DNA of 64,000 nucleotides from Streptomyces sp. S4.7 (GCF_010384365.1 NZ_CP048397.1:372001-436000), one strand, 5' to 3'; shown: positions 52,450 to 62,024, numbered from the stretch's first letter. Translations and numbers: made by a program. The notes: a model not told the origin generated them from the letters alone.

Positions 52450-54285
52450 ATGAGCGGGGACTCGGCGGGCGGCGCGAGCAGCCGGCGGAGGCGGGGCGCG
52501 GGCAGGCGGGCGCCGGGAGGCGCGCTCGCGCCGGCGCCCGGCCCGTTCGCCGACGCGGCGACCGCCACGGGCGCCGGGGCGGGGCCGCCCGGCCCCGCGC
52601 GCTCGGGCTCCGGGAGGCCGGCCCCGACGCTGCGGCGGGGCTCCCCCGCGCGCGCCGGGCTGCTGCCGGGACCGCTGGAGCGGCTGGTGAGCGACGCCGA
52701 GCGGTTCCTGGAGCCCTCGCCGGCGCACCCCTGGTACGCGGGCGCCGTGCTGCTCGCCGGGCGCGGTGGCACGGTGGCGCTGCACCGGGCCATCGGCAGC
52801 GCCGTGCGCTACTCGGCGTACGACGAGGCGACCGACACCGGTGTCGAGTTCCCCGCCGCCCGGCGGATCGCGATGGCCGAGGACACCGTCTTCGATCTGG
52901 CGTCCGTCTCGAAGCTGTTCACATCGATCCTCGCCGTGCAGCGGATCGAGCGCGGGACGCTGGCCCTGGAGGAGCGCGTCGCGTCGTATCTCCCGGACTT
53001 CGGCGGCGCGGGCAAGCAGAATATGACGATCCGTCAACTACTTACGCACACCTCGGGGTTCGCCGCCTGGATCCCGCTCTATCGGGAGCCGACGCGGGAG
53101 AGGATGCTCCAGCGGCTGTGGGACGAGGCGCCGACGAGCCCGCCGGGGAGCGTCCACCGGTACTCCGACCTCAATCTGATCTCCCTTCAGCTCGTCCTGG
53201 AGAAGATCACCGGGCGCGCGCTGGACGTCCTGCTGCGTGAGGAGATCACCGCTCCCCTCGGTATGCACCGCACCCGCTTCAACCCGCCCGCGTCCTGGAA
53301 GCCGAGGATCGCGGCCACCGAGGACTGCCGGCAGCCGTGGTCGGGGCTCGACCGCGGTCCGGTGTGGGGTGAGGTGCACGACGAGAACGCGTTCGGCTTC
53401 GACGGGGTCGCCGGCCACGCCGGGATCTTCTCGTGCGCCTGGGACCTGGCGGTTCTGGGCCGTACGCTGCTGAGCGGCGGTGCGTACGGCCGGGCGAGGA
53501 TCCTGCGACCGGCGTCGGTGGAGCTGATGTTCACCGACTTCAACACGGACTTCCCCGGTGACGGGCACGGACTGGGCTTCGAGCTCTACCAGCACTGGTA
53601 CATGGGGGCCATGGCCACGCCGCGTACGGCCGGTCACACCGGCTTCACCGGCACCAGTCTCGTCCTCGATCCGACGACCGACTCGTTCCTGGTCGTGCTC
53701 GGCAACTCCGTCCACCCGGTGCGCGGTTGGCGGTCCGGCAGTGCGCCCCGGGTCGCGGCCGCGGACCATATGGCGCGGGCCGTGCCCGTCATCCCGGAGG
53801 CGGGCCGGAGCGCGTGGTTCTCCGGGATGGCCGCGGGCACCACCGCCACGCTCACGCTGCCCGCGCTGCGTATCGCCACCGGGCAGGGGCGGTTGTGCTG
53901 CTCCCTGTGGTGGGACACGGAGCCGGTGACGGGCCAACTGGTCCTGGAGGCACGGGAGAACGGGAACGGCGGCGAGTGGCGGCCGGTGCCCTTCACGACG
54001 ACGCCGTCCGGTTCCGCCGAGGAGGCGGGCACACCCCGTCCTGCGGGCTCGGTCTCGGGGTGGTCGGGGCGCGTCTGGCACGGGCTGCGTGCCGACCTCG
54101 CCGCCTGGCGCGGCCGGACGGTGCGGCTGCGCTGGCGTTACGCGACCGGCGGCCCGTACGTCGGCCGTGGCGCCTATGTGGACGGTCTGCGGGTCGAGGA
54201 CGGTGGCCGTACCGTGTTCGACGACTCGCGCCACGGGGACGCGGTCCGCGTCGAGCCGGACGGGTGGAGCGTGTCGGCCGACTGA
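52450..54285 (+). CDS. Serine hydrolase of the class C beta-lactamase/esterase family
   Basis: A 611-residue protein. The first 75 residues are low-complexity Ala/Gly/Pro/Arg. The penicillin-binding-like hydrolase domain then follows with the nucleophile Ser152 and Lys155 (ASVSKLFTS), Tyr238 in HRYSDLN and HTGFTG in place of the third motif. The last 170 residues form a beta-rich domain (TLTLPALRIATGQGRLCCSL; WRYATGGPYVGRGAYVDGLR) like an immune-inhibitor-A/MAM-type module. There is no clear signal peptide with this start. Substrate unknown; it could be an esterase or D-amino-peptidase. Confidence 0.85.
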   Translation: MSGDSAGGASSRRRRGAGRRAPGGALAPAPGPFADAATATGAGAGPPGPARSGSGRPAPTLRRGSPARAGLLPGPLERLVSDAERFLEPSPAHPWYAGAVLLAGRGGTVALHRAIGSAVRYSAYDEATDTGVEFPAARRIAMAEDTVFDLASVSKLFTSILAVQRIERGTLALEERVASYLPDFGGAGKQNMTIRQLLTHTSGFAAWIPLYREPTRERMLQRLWDEAPTSPPGSVHRYSDLNLISLQLVLEKITGRALDVLLREEITAPLGMHRTRFNPPASWKPRIAATEDCRQPWSGLDRGPVWGEVHDENAFGFDGVAGHAGIFSCAWDLAVLGRTLLSGGAYGRARILRPASVELMFTDFNTDFPGDGHGLGFELYQHWYMGAMATPRTAGHTGFTGTSLVLDPTTDSFLVVLGNSVHPVRGWRSGSAPRVAAADHMARAVPVIPEAGRSAWFSGMAAGTTATLTLPALRIATGQGRLCCSLWWDTEPVTGQLVLEARENGNGGEWRPVPFTTTPSGSAEEAGTPRPAGSVSGWSGRVWHGLRADLAAWRGRTVRLRWRYATGGPYVGRGAYVDGLRVEDGGRTVFDDSRHGDAVRVEPDGWSVSAD

Positions 54286-54330
54286 ACCCCAGTACGGGCG
54301 TTCGAGCGTCCACGCATTAGGGTTTCCGGG

Positions 54331-55032
54331 GTGACTGCGACCACCACCTTCAGCGACGCCTTCCTCCGGATGACCGAGCGGCACGCCGCCTGGGGCGCGC
54401 AACAGCTCGAAGCGTTCAACGAGTTCATGCCGACCGGGCCGTGGACGGCCGACCTCGACCAGCGCCTCTACCGCCAGGCGGAACGCGATCTGCGGATCTC
54501 GGTGCTGGGGAGCTTCGACACGTCGGACGGCTCGTGGCTGTGGGGCTGGGCGAACCCCGGCTTCGGCGGAACGCCCGTCGTCGGCGCGGCGGACGAAATA
54601 CGGCGGCTGGGCGAGGCGCACGGCATCCCGGAGTTCACGACCGACCTGGTGGACCTTTCCGCGTTCGACGACCCCCGCTTCGCGGTGGAGACCCTCGTGT
54701 TCGGGGCGATGGGCGCGCTCGGCGCCTGCGGCTACATCGGCGTCCAGGCCTCCGCCGAGGGCCGTCTGTACATGGTGCCGGACGATCCGCAGGTGCCGCG
54801 TGCCGTGCCCGACGGCATCACGTTGCCGCGCGTGCTGCTGACGGGCGCGGGCCTGCTCCCCGGGAGTTCGGCCCGCGCCGTGGTGGCCGGGTACTTCGAC
54901 CACCACGGACTGACTTCGCGTCAGGAGGCGGAGCTGATCAGCGCCGACCTGCCCGGCGGCGCCACGGCCGACGTCCTGTTCGACGGTGCCGGGCGCGTCG
55001 CGTCCGTCAGGATGAGGAACGTCACCCGGTAG
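54331..55032 (+). CDS. DUF6882-type hypothetical protein
   Basis: A 233-residue soluble protein. The core ISVLGSFDTSDGSWLWGWANPGF and EFTTDLVDLS matches the DUF6882 family, seen often in actinobacteria near immunity or toxin loci but without known function. The GTG at 54331 lies seven bases after TAGGGT (54318-54323), so a leaderless message is likely. Confidence 0.75.
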   Translation: MTATTTFSDAFLRMTERHAAWGAQQLEAFNEFMPTGPWTADLDQRLYRQAERDLRISVLGSFDTSDGSWLWGWANPGFGGTPVVGAADEIRRLGEAHGIPEFTTDLVDLSAFDDPRFAVETLVFGAMGALGACGYIGVQASAEGRLYMVPDDPQVPRAVPDGITLPRVLLTGAGLLPGSSARAVVAGYFDHHGLTSRQEAELISADLPGGATADVLFDGAGRVASVRMRNVTR

Positions 55033-55056
55033 ACCCGTACGCGGCCGGATCCCGGC

Positions 55057-56649
55057 TCAGCCGGCCTGGGTCCGGCCCGCCTCCAGCACCGCCATCGCCG
55101 CGTTGTGTCCGGGTACGCCGCTGACGCCTCCGCCGCGTACGGCGCCCGCGCCGCACAGCAGCACGTTCGCGTGGGCCGTCTCCACGCCCCACCGGCCCGT
55201 GTCGGCCGTGGCGTAGGGGAAGGCGAGATCGCGGTGGAAGATGTGGCCGCCGGGCAGCCGCAGTTCACGTTCCAGGTCCAGTGGCGTCTTCGCCTCGATG
55301 CAGGGCCTGCCGTCGCCGTCCACGGCGAGGCAGTCGGCGATCGGCTCCGCGAGGTGCGCGTCGAGCTCATCGAGGGTCGCCTTGAGCAGTTCGTCGCGCA
55401 CGGTGTCGTTGTCCTCGGCGAACAGCCTTGCGGGCGTGTGCAGTCCGAAGAGGGTGAGGGTCTGATAGCCCCGCTCCGCCAGTTCGGGGGCCAGGATCGA
55501 CGGGTCGGTCAGCGAGTGGCAGTAGATCTCGCAGGGCGGCGCCGACGGGAGCCTGCCGTCGGCCGCCTCCTCGTACGCCGTCGCCAACTGCCCGTACCCC
55601 TCGGCGATGTGGAACGTCCCGGCGAACGCGTCGCGCGGGTCCACGCTCCGGTCGCGCAGCTTCGGCAGACGGCGCAGCAGCATGTTGACCTTCAGCTGGG
55701 CGCCCTCGGCGGCGGCGGGGGCGGGGGGCGTGTCGCCGAGGAGGGTGGCGAGCGCCTGTGGCGAGGCGTTCACGAGGACGTGGCGCGCGGCGACGCTGCC
55801 GGTGCCGCCCGCCTCGTCGCGGAAGGTGATCTCGGCGTGGGCACCGTCCGTCTCGACGCGGGTCGCCTCGTGCCCGGTGACGAGGTCGGCGCCCGCCGCA
55901 CGCGCCGCGTCGGCGAGCGCGTCGGTGAGGGCGCCCATGCCGCCGACGGGCACGTCCCAGTCGCCGGTCCCGCCGCCCACCACGTGGTACAGGAAACAGC
56001 GGTTCTGCAGGAGGGTCGGGTCGTGGGCGTCGGCGAACGTACCGATGAGCGCGTCCGTCAGGACGACGCCCCGTACGAGGTCGTCGGCGAACCGCTCCTC
56101 GATCGCGACGCCGATCGGCTCCTCGAAGAGCATGCGCCAGGCGGCCTCGTCATCGATCCGGGAGCGCAACTCGGCCCGCTCGGGCAGCGGTTCGGTGAGG
56201 GTGGGGAAGACGCGCTCGGCGACCCGGAGGGTCGAGGCGTAGAAGGACTGCCAGGCCGCGTACTCGCTGTCGCCGCCGGTCAGGGCCGTGAAGGACTCCC
56301 TGGTCCGCTCGGCGCCGCCGCCGACCAGCAGTCCGGTCGCCCGGCCGCCGCGCTCGGCGGGCGTGTACGAGGAGACGGTCCGCTTCCGTACGGCGAACCG
56401 CAGCCCCAGGTCGTCCACGATCTTCCGGGGCAGCAGGGACACGAGGTACGAGTAACGCGAGAGACGCGCGTCGACACCGGCGAAGGGCCGGGTGGAGACG
56501 GCGGCGCCGCCGGTGTGACCGAGGCGCTCCAGGACCAGCACGGTGCGGCCGGCTCCGGCGAGATAGGCGGCGGCGACGAGTCCGTTGTGGCCACCACCGA
56601 CGATCACGGCGTCGTACGAGGTGCGCGAGGGAGAGGAGAGTGCGGGCAT
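55057..56649 (-). CDS. CrtI-like FAD-dependent oxidoreductase
   Basis: A 530-residue flavoprotein with the dinucleotide-binding motif DAVIVGGGHNGLVAAAYLAG near residues 13-32 and the carotenoid-desaturase-like C-terminus (NVLLCGAGAVRGGGVSGVPG). It belongs to the phytoene desaturase/retinol saturase-like branch. No other carotenoid gene is present, so a role in carotenoid synthesis is not supported. The gene ends 24 bases from the convergent DUF6882 gene. Confidence 0.88.
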   Translation of the reverse strand: MPALSSPSRTSYDAVIVGGGHNGLVAAAYLAGAGRTVLVLERLGHTGGAAVSTRPFAGVDARLSRYSYLVSLLPRKIVDDLGLRFAVRKRTVSSYTPAERGGRATGLLVGGGAERTRESFTALTGGDSEYAAWQSFYASTLRVAERVFPTLTEPLPERAELRSRIDDEAAWRMLFEEPIGVAIEERFADDLVRGVVLTDALIGTFADAHDPTLLQNRCFLYHVVGGGTGDWDVPVGGMGALTDALADAARAAGADLVTGHEATRVETDGAHAEITFRDEAGGTGSVAARHVLVNASPQALATLLGDTPPAPAAAEGAQLKVNMLLRRLPKLRDRSVDPRDAFAGTFHIAEGYGQLATAYEEAADGRLPSAPPCEIYCHSLTDPSILAPELAERGYQTLTLFGLHTPARLFAEDNDTVRDELLKATLDELDAHLAEPIADCLAVDGDGRPCIEAKTPLDLERELRLPGGHIFHRDLAFPYATADTGRWGVETAHANVLLCGAGAVRGGGVSGVPGHNAAMAVLEAGRTQAG

Positions 56650-56712
56650 GGCTCTTGGTAACACGTTTGGGGCCCGCACGGGACCCCGCCTCCCCCGGCC
56701 GGCCCCGCCCCG

Positions 56713-57064
56713 GGGCGTGTCTTCGAAGTGACGCCGTCCGGCCGCAGGGCGAGCCGCCGGCGGCCGGTGCGGTGCATCGCGGGGCGGAGGATCGGTGTTG
56801 TGGACGAACCGGCCGTACTCGGCCGACTCCGCGAGGTGCCGTGCCGGACGTCGCGGGGCCCCGAAGATCCGCCGGCCAGGGCTGGGCCCTGTCTTCGAAC
56901 TGGCGTCGTCCGCCCGCAGGGCGGGGCCCGCGGCGTCCGGTGCGTGCGATCGCGAGACGCAGGAGAGGATCGCTCTCGTACCGGGCGTACGTGGGCGGGT
57001 CCGACAACACGGCGGGCGTGCGTGCCAGGGGCCGCGAGCCCGGCAAGATCCGAACGACACGCCC
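56713..57064. repeat. Two tandem copies of a MITE-like element
   Basis: The segment starts GGGCGTGTC (56713-56721) and ends GACACGCCC (57056-57064), a nine-base terminal inverted repeat. Inside are two diverged copies of about 170-180 bases, beginning TGTCTTCGAAGTGACGCCGT and (at about 56884) TGTCTTCGAACTGGCGTCGT, each continuing GTCCG-CCGCAGGGCG, CCGGTGCG, then AAGATCCG near its end. Only the outer ends keep the full terminal repeats. It has no coding capacity and lies between two leftward genes; the right end overlaps the last base of the kinase stop codon. Confidence 0.7.
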
Positions 57065-59331
57065 TAGTGCCGCCCAGCCTCGCGCCGCTGGCGCAGGGCC
57101 GCCACCCGGCGGTAGAGCTCGACCGCCTCGCCGCCCCTGCCGAGTTGTTCGAGGCAGTGCGCCTCGTCGTTGCGGCTCGCGAGGGCGTCGGGGTGGTCCT
57201 GCCCCAGGACGCGTTCGCGGGAATCCGCCACCCTGCGGTACACCGCGAGGGCGTCGGCCCAGCGTCCCAGCCAGCCGAGGGCGACCGCGACCTCGCGGCG
57301 GCTGACGAGGGTGTCCGGGTGGTCGGGGCCAAGGACGCGTTCGCGGATCGCGCACACGTCGCGGGACTCCGCGAGGGCTTCCTCCCAGCGGGCGAGCCGG
57401 CCGAGGTTCACTCCCAGGCCGTGCCGGGCGCGCAGCGTCTCGGGGTCGGTGGGGCCCTGTACGCGGGAACGGTCGTCGACGAGGCCCCGGTACAGCTCCA
57501 GGGCCTCGGCGCTGCGGCCGAGGCGGCCGAGGCTTATGCCGACCTCGTAGCGCGCCGCGAGACTGTCGGGGTGGTCCCCGCCGAGCGCGTGGGCCCGGCC
57601 GACCGCGACGTCACGGTACGTCTGGAGCGCTTCCGTCCAGCGGCCCAGCATGCCGAGCGCGTAGGCGACCTCGTAGAGCGTGACCAGTGTGTCGGGGTGG
57701 GTGGCGCCCAGGACCCTGGTGCGCGCCGCCGCCACCTCGTGCGCCATCCGGTACGAGTCCTCGATCCGCCCGAGCCGGCTGAGGTTGAAGGCGAGGTTGT
57801 GGCGGCAGCGCAGGGTGTCGGGGTGGTCGGGGCCCATGGTGCGCTCGCGGGAGGCGAGGACCGCCGCGTACACCTCGTGCGCCTCGAAGTGCCGGCCGAG
57901 CTGGCCCAGCACGTACGCCGTCTCCTGACGGGCCGCCAGGGTCTCCGGGTGGTCGGGCCCCAGTGCCCGTTCGCGCCCCTCCGTGACGCGGACGAACTCC
58001 CGCAGCGCGTCGGCCGTGCGGCCGGTCCGGCTGAGCGTGAAGCCGACCTCGTAGCGGCTTCCGAGGGTGTCGGGGTGGTCGGGCCCCAGCGCGTGCTCCC
58101 GCTCGGCGGCGACCGCGCGGTGCACCTCGCCCGCCTCGTCCCAGCGGCCGAGCCTGCCCAGGCTGAGGCCCGCGCTGTGTCTGCTGTTGAGCACGGCGAT
58201 CTGTTCGGGCGAGGGCGTGGGGCGCTCGGGGCGGGCGTACCCGTCAAAGACGGCGCCCGCCGGCCCCGACGGCGTGGTCCACTCACCGGTGAGCCCGGCC
58301 GTGTGGTCCGGGGGTGTGGTCCGCAGCGCCGAGGAGCCCGTCGCCTTGTGACCGACGGTCATGCCGTACGTCCAGGAGGGCAGCCGCGAGCCCGGACCGC
58401 CGTGCGACGTGGAGCTGTCGGCCGCAGGCCGGTGCGCGAGCATCGGCGGCAGCGCCGGCGGATGGCCCTCCCGGCCGGACACGGAGCGGGCGGCGATGAT
58501 CCGGTGCCGCAGCGCGGTGGCGTCCGACGGCCGCTCCTCCGGCGTCTTGGCGAGCAGGTCGAGGACGATCCGGTCCAGGAATTCGGGCAGTTCGGAGCGG
58601 TGGCTCCGCAGCGGCGTGGGGACGGTGTCCCGGTGCCCGACCAGGACGGCCCACGCGTCGTCCTGGTCGAAGGGCGGGACGCCGGTGGCGATCTCGTAGA
58701 GCACACAGCCCAGCGAGTACAGATCGCTGCGGTGGTCTATGGGGCCGCCGCCGATCTGTTCGGGCGACATGTAGTGCGGCGTGCCCATGGCGATGCCCGT
58801 GCCGGTGAGCTTGGAGGTGAAGCCGATGTCGTGGCCGAGCCGGGCGATGCCGAAGTCGCAGATCTTCACCGCGCCGTCGGTCATCCGCATGATGTTGGCG
58901 GGCTTCAGGTCCCGGTGCACGATGCCCTGTTCGTGCGTGTACGCGAGCGCGTCCGAGACCTGCTCGGCGATGTCGACGATGTCCGGCACCGCGAGCGGGC
59001 CCTGTCTGTTCTCCTCCAGGAGCTGGCTCAGGTTGCGCCCTTCGAGCAGCTCCATCACCAGGTACAGCACACCGTCGTGCTCGCCGAAGTCGTGGACGAC
59101 GGTGACGCCCCGGTGCTGCAGGGCGGCGGCGACGCGCGCCTCGCGGCGGAACCGTTCGCGCAGCACCCGGGTGAAGGACTGATCCTGCTGCGGGCCCGGC
59201 GGCTTGAGGCATTTGACGGCGACGTGCCGGCCGAGCGATTCGTCCTGGGCCCGCCACACCTCGCCCATGCCGCCGCGCCCGATCAGATCGAGCAGCCGGT
59301 ACCGGCCCTGGATCAGACTCGTTTCCGCCAT
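57064..59331 (-). CDS. Soluble Ser/Thr protein kinase with kinesin-light-chain-type TPR tail
   Basis: The product has 755 residues. The kinase domain (about 11-280) is complete: glycine loop GRGGMGEV, Lys40 in VAVK, HRDLKPAN with Asp141 and Asn146, DFG at 159-161 and MGTPHYMSPEQ. A Pro/Ser/Thr-rich linker follows. From about residue 395 come eight or nine TPR-like units of 42 residues, each with LGPDHPDTL-type ends and xxLGRLGRWxEAL helices. There is no membrane helix and no PASTA domain, so it should be cytoplasmic and use the TPR array to bind partners. The start overlaps the end of the MpaB-family gene by 19 bases, so the two are probably coupled. Confidence 0.93.
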   Translation of the reverse strand: MAETSLIQGRYRLLDLIGRGGMGEVWRAQDESLGRHVAVKCLKPPGPQQDQSFTRVLRERFRREARVAAALQHRGVTVVHDFGEHDGVLYLVMELLEGRNLSQLLEENRQGPLAVPDIVDIAEQVSDALAYTHEQGIVHRDLKPANIMRMTDGAVKICDFGIARLGHDIGFTSKLTGTGIAMGTPHYMSPEQIGGGPIDHRSDLYSLGCVLYEIATGVPPFDQDDAWAVLVGHRDTVPTPLRSHRSELPEFLDRIVLDLLAKTPEERPSDATALRHRIIAARSVSGREGHPPALPPMLAHRPAADSSTSHGGPGSRLPSWTYGMTVGHKATGSSALRTTPPDHTAGLTGEWTTPSGPAGAVFDGYARPERPTPSPEQIAVLNSRHSAGLSLGRLGRWDEAGEVHRAVAAEREHALGPDHPDTLGSRYEVGFTLSRTGRTADALREFVRVTEGRERALGPDHPETLAARQETAYVLGQLGRHFEAHEVYAAVLASRERTMGPDHPDTLRCRHNLAFNLSRLGRIEDSYRMAHEVAAARTRVLGATHPDTLVTLYEVAYALGMLGRWTEALQTYRDVAVGRAHALGGDHPDSLAARYEVGISLGRLGRSAEALELYRGLVDDRSRVQGPTDPETLRARHGLGVNLGRLARWEEALAESRDVCAIRERVLGPDHPDTLVSRREVAVALGWLGRWADALAVYRRVADSRERVLGQDHPDALASRNDEAHCLEQLGRGGEAVELYRRVAALRQRREAGRH

Positions 59332-60320
59332 TGCCCGCTGTCGCCCCCGTCGCCTAGCTGCGCCCTCCCCGGCCCGTCCAGTATGGCCGCCTGTCTGCGG
59401 AGTTTGGCAGCCTGTCTCCTGAGTTGGCGTGGGCTCGGCCGGGTGCCGGGCCCGAGTCTGGCCATGGCGCCCCTGATGTGCCCCGGTGGGATACGTCTGC
59501 GCAGCCGCCCGGGGACGGCCCGCAGAAGTCCTCCGGTGACGACGAGCCTGCGGGTCACGCGCGGTGGGGCGGGGGCGTCCCTGCCGTACAACTCGTGGGC
59601 GTACGCGGGCAGTGAGTCGTACGCGAGGCCGCAGACGTGCCGCCACAGCACCGCGCGGGCGGGGACGAGCAGGGGGTGTACGGGCGGGCGCCGCAGGAAG
59701 TCGTCCACTTCCCGTGCCTCGGGCCCGGCGGCCAGCTCGGGCGCTACCCGTTCGAAGTACGCCGCGAGTTGGGCCCTGTCGGCGGGCACACGGGCCGGGT
59801 CGAGGCCGACGAGGCGGGCGCCTTCGCGGTGTTCGTCGATGTAGAGGTCGGCCTGGGCGTCGGTGATCGGGAGGCCGGAGCGGCGCAGGACGTGCAGGTA
59901 GGAGTCGACTTCGGCGCAGTGCACCCACAGGAGCAGGTCCGGTTCGTCGACGCCGTAACGCTCCCCGGTCGCCGGGTCGGTGACCTTGATGCGGGTGTGG
60001 ATGCGGCGGACACGGGCGCCGGCCTTCTCGGCGGCTTCGGTGGTGCCGTAGCTGATGGTGCCGACGAAGTTCGCGGTCCTCCGCAGCCGTCCCCAGGCGT
60101 CCTTCCTGAAGTCACTGTTCTGTATGACGCCGCGCACGGCGCGCGGGTGCAGGGCCTGGAGGTAGAGCGCGCGGACCCCGGCGATCCACATCATCGGGTC
60201 GCCGTGCATCTGCCAGGTGACGGAGTCGGGGCCGAAGAGGCCGGGGTCGGCGTGGACGCGGGCGTCTTTTCGGACGCGGGCGTCGGCCTGGGCGCGGGCC
60301 TCGCTGTCCCCGTGGCTCAC
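59313..60320 (-). CDS. MpaB/latex-clearing-type oxygenase (DUF2236)
   Basis: A 335-residue protein with the DUF2236 core: MMWIAGVRALYLQALHPRAV, FVGTISYGTTEAAEKAGARV, DLLLWVHCAEVDSYLHVLRR and FLRRPPVHPLLVP. The family includes MpaB of mycophenolic acid synthesis and rubber oxygenases, heme-linked oxygenases that cleave double bonds; most bacterial members are uncharacterised. The C-terminal 40 residues are Arg/Gln-rich (RQLRRQAAKLRRQAAILDG). Its last 19 bases overlap the kinase gene, implying a functional link between kinase and oxygenase. Confidence 0.88.
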   Translation of the reverse strand: MSHGDSEARAQADARVRKDARVHADPGLFGPDSVTWQMHGDPMMWIAGVRALYLQALHPRAVRGVIQNSDFRKDAWGRLRRTANFVGTISYGTTEAAEKAGARVRRIHTRIKVTDPATGERYGVDEPDLLLWVHCAEVDSYLHVLRRSGLPITDAQADLYIDEHREGARLVGLDPARVPADRAQLAAYFERVAPELAAGPEAREVDDFLRRPPVHPLLVPARAVLWRHVCGLAYDSLPAYAHELYGRDAPAPPRVTRRLVVTGGLLRAVPGRLRRRIPPGHIRGAMARLGPGTRPSPRQLRRQAAKLRRQAAILDGPGRAQLGDGGDSGQWRKRV

Positions 60321-60470
60321 CCTGGCTCACCCCTCCGCTGTCGACCGGACTGCCCAGGTTAGCCGCGCGCCCGCGGCCGCCCGCCGGGGGGCGCCGGCGC
60401 CGCCGCCCGGCACAGCGCCGGAGACCGCACAGGAGGGGCGCGCGGGCGCGAGGCGTTGCAGGATGGCCGC

Positions 60471-62024
60471 ATGCTGCTGGCCACGCTCGCCCATGTCTCA
60501 CGGGAGGTCGCCGCGACGTCGGCGCGCTCCCGCAAGATCGCCCTGCTGGCCGAACTGTTCGGCGCGGCCGAGCCCGCCGACGTACCGGTCGTCATCCCGT
60601 GGCTGGCGGGCCGGCTGCCCCAGGGACGGATCGGTGTCGGCCGGCACGCGCTGAAGGACCCGGCACCGCCGGCGGAAACGGCCACGCTGACCGTCCGCCG
60701 GGCGGACGACGTGGTCACCGCTCTGGCCGCCGTCACGGGCCCCGGCTCGCAGACCGAGCGCAGAAGACTCGTCCAGGAACTGCTGGGCGCGGCGACCGAG
60801 GAGGAGCAGCGGTTCCTGATCGCGCTGCTGTTCGGTGAGGTGCGCCAGGGCGCCCTGGACGCCGTCGCCGGGGAAGCGCTCGCGCAGGCGGCGCAGGCTC
60901 CGCCCGCCGCCGTACGGCGCGCGGTGATGCTGGCCGGGTCGCTCCAGAGCGTCGCCGAGCGGCTGCTGGCCGACGGCCCCGACACGCTCGCCGAGTTCCG
61001 TCTCACGGTGGGCCGCCCCGTACTGCCGATGCTCGCGCAGACGGCAAGTGGTGTCATCGAGGCCGTCGGGCGGCTCGCGCCGTGCGGCGTGGAGGAGAAG
61101 CTGGACGGGATCCGCGTCCAGGTCCATCGGACGGGTGATGCCGTACGGGTCTACACCCGCACCCTCGACGACATCACCGACCGGCTGCCCGAGGTGACGG
61201 CCGCCGCGCTGGCGCTGGACGGTGACGGCCTCATCCTGGACGGCGAGGTCATCGCCCTGGACGCGGACGGCAGGCCCCGCGCGTTCCAGGAGGTCGCGGG
61301 GCGGGTCGGCTCCCGTACCGATGTGGGGGCGGCGGCCGCCGCCCTGCCGCTGTCGCCGGTCTTCTTCGACGTGCTCGCCGCCGACGGCGAGGATCTGCTC
61401 GACCTGTCGTACGCGGAGCGCCGTACGACGCTGGACCGGCTGGTCCCGGAGCCGATGCGGGTCCGCCGGGTGGTGGTGTCCGCGCCGGACGGCGACACCG
61501 CGCCCGACACCGGGGAGGCGGAGGCGTTCTGGCGCGCCACGCTGGACCGGGGCCACGAGGGTGTCGTGATCAAGGCGCTCGACACCCCGTACAGCGCGGG
61601 CCGGCGCGGCGCCGGATGGGTGAAGGTCAAACCGGTCCACACCCTGGATCTCGTGGTGCTCGCGGCCGAGTGGGGCCACGGCAGGCGCACGGGCCGGCTG
61701 TCCAATCTGCATCTGGGGGCCAGACAGCCGGACGGCTCGTTCGTGATGCTGGGCAAGACCTTCAAGGGCTTGACGGACGCGATGCTGGAGTGGCAGACGG
61801 CGCGTCTGCGGGAACTGGCCGTGGCCGACGACGGCTTCACGGTGCGGGTGCGTCCGGAGCTGGTGGTGGAGATCGCCTACGACGGGCTCCAGCGCTCGTC
61901 CCGCTACCCGGCCGGGGTGACGCTGCGGTTCGCGCGGGTGCTGCGCCACCGCGAGGACAAAGCGGCGTCGCAGGCGGACACGCTGGAGACGGTGCTCGCC
62001 GGTCATCCCCTGTCCGGTGGCTGA
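60471..62024 (+). CDS. ATP-dependent DNA ligase
   Basis: A 517-residue ligase with an N-terminal helical DNA-binding domain (residues about 1-180), the nucleotidyltransferase motif I EEKLDGIR with catalytic Lys210, motif III LDGEVIALD, motif IV GHEGVVIKAL, motif V AGWVKVKP and an OB domain (about 390-500). It resembles mycobacterial LigB-type enzymes by length. It seals nicks and is accessory to the NAD-dependent LigA. The ATG at 60471 has AGGA upstream; a TTG 15 bases earlier is also possible. Confidence 0.93.
   Translation: MLLATLAHVSREVAATSARSRKIALLAELFGAAEPADVPVVIPWLAGRLPQGRIGVGRHALKDPAPPAETATLTVRRADDVVTALAAVTGPGSQTERRRLVQELLGAATEEEQRFLIALLFGEVRQGALDAVAGEALAQAAQAPPAAVRRAVMLAGSLQSVAERLLADGPDTLAEFRLTVGRPVLPMLAQTASGVIEAVGRLAPCGVEEKLDGIRVQVHRTGDAVRVYTRTLDDITDRLPEVTAAALALDGDGLILDGEVIALDADGRPRAFQEVAGRVGSRTDVGAAAAALPLSPVFFDVLAADGEDLLDLSYAERRTTLDRLVPEPMRVRRVVVSAPDGDTAPDTGEAEAFWRATLDRGHEGVVIKALDTPYSAGRRGAGWVKVKPVHTLDLVVLAAEWGHGRRTGRLSNLHLGARQPDGSFVMLGKTFKGLTDAMLEWQTARLRELAVADDGFTVRVRPELVVEIAYDGLQRSSRYPAGVTLRFARVLRHREDKAASQADTLETVLAGHPLSGG

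Noticed and set aside
56728..59844. Plus-strand open frame of more than 1000 codons opposite the kinase gene
   Set aside because: It is the mirror of the TPR repeats in a GC-rich gene; its translation is Arg/Val/Gly-rich without domain features, and the kinase on the other strand is clear.
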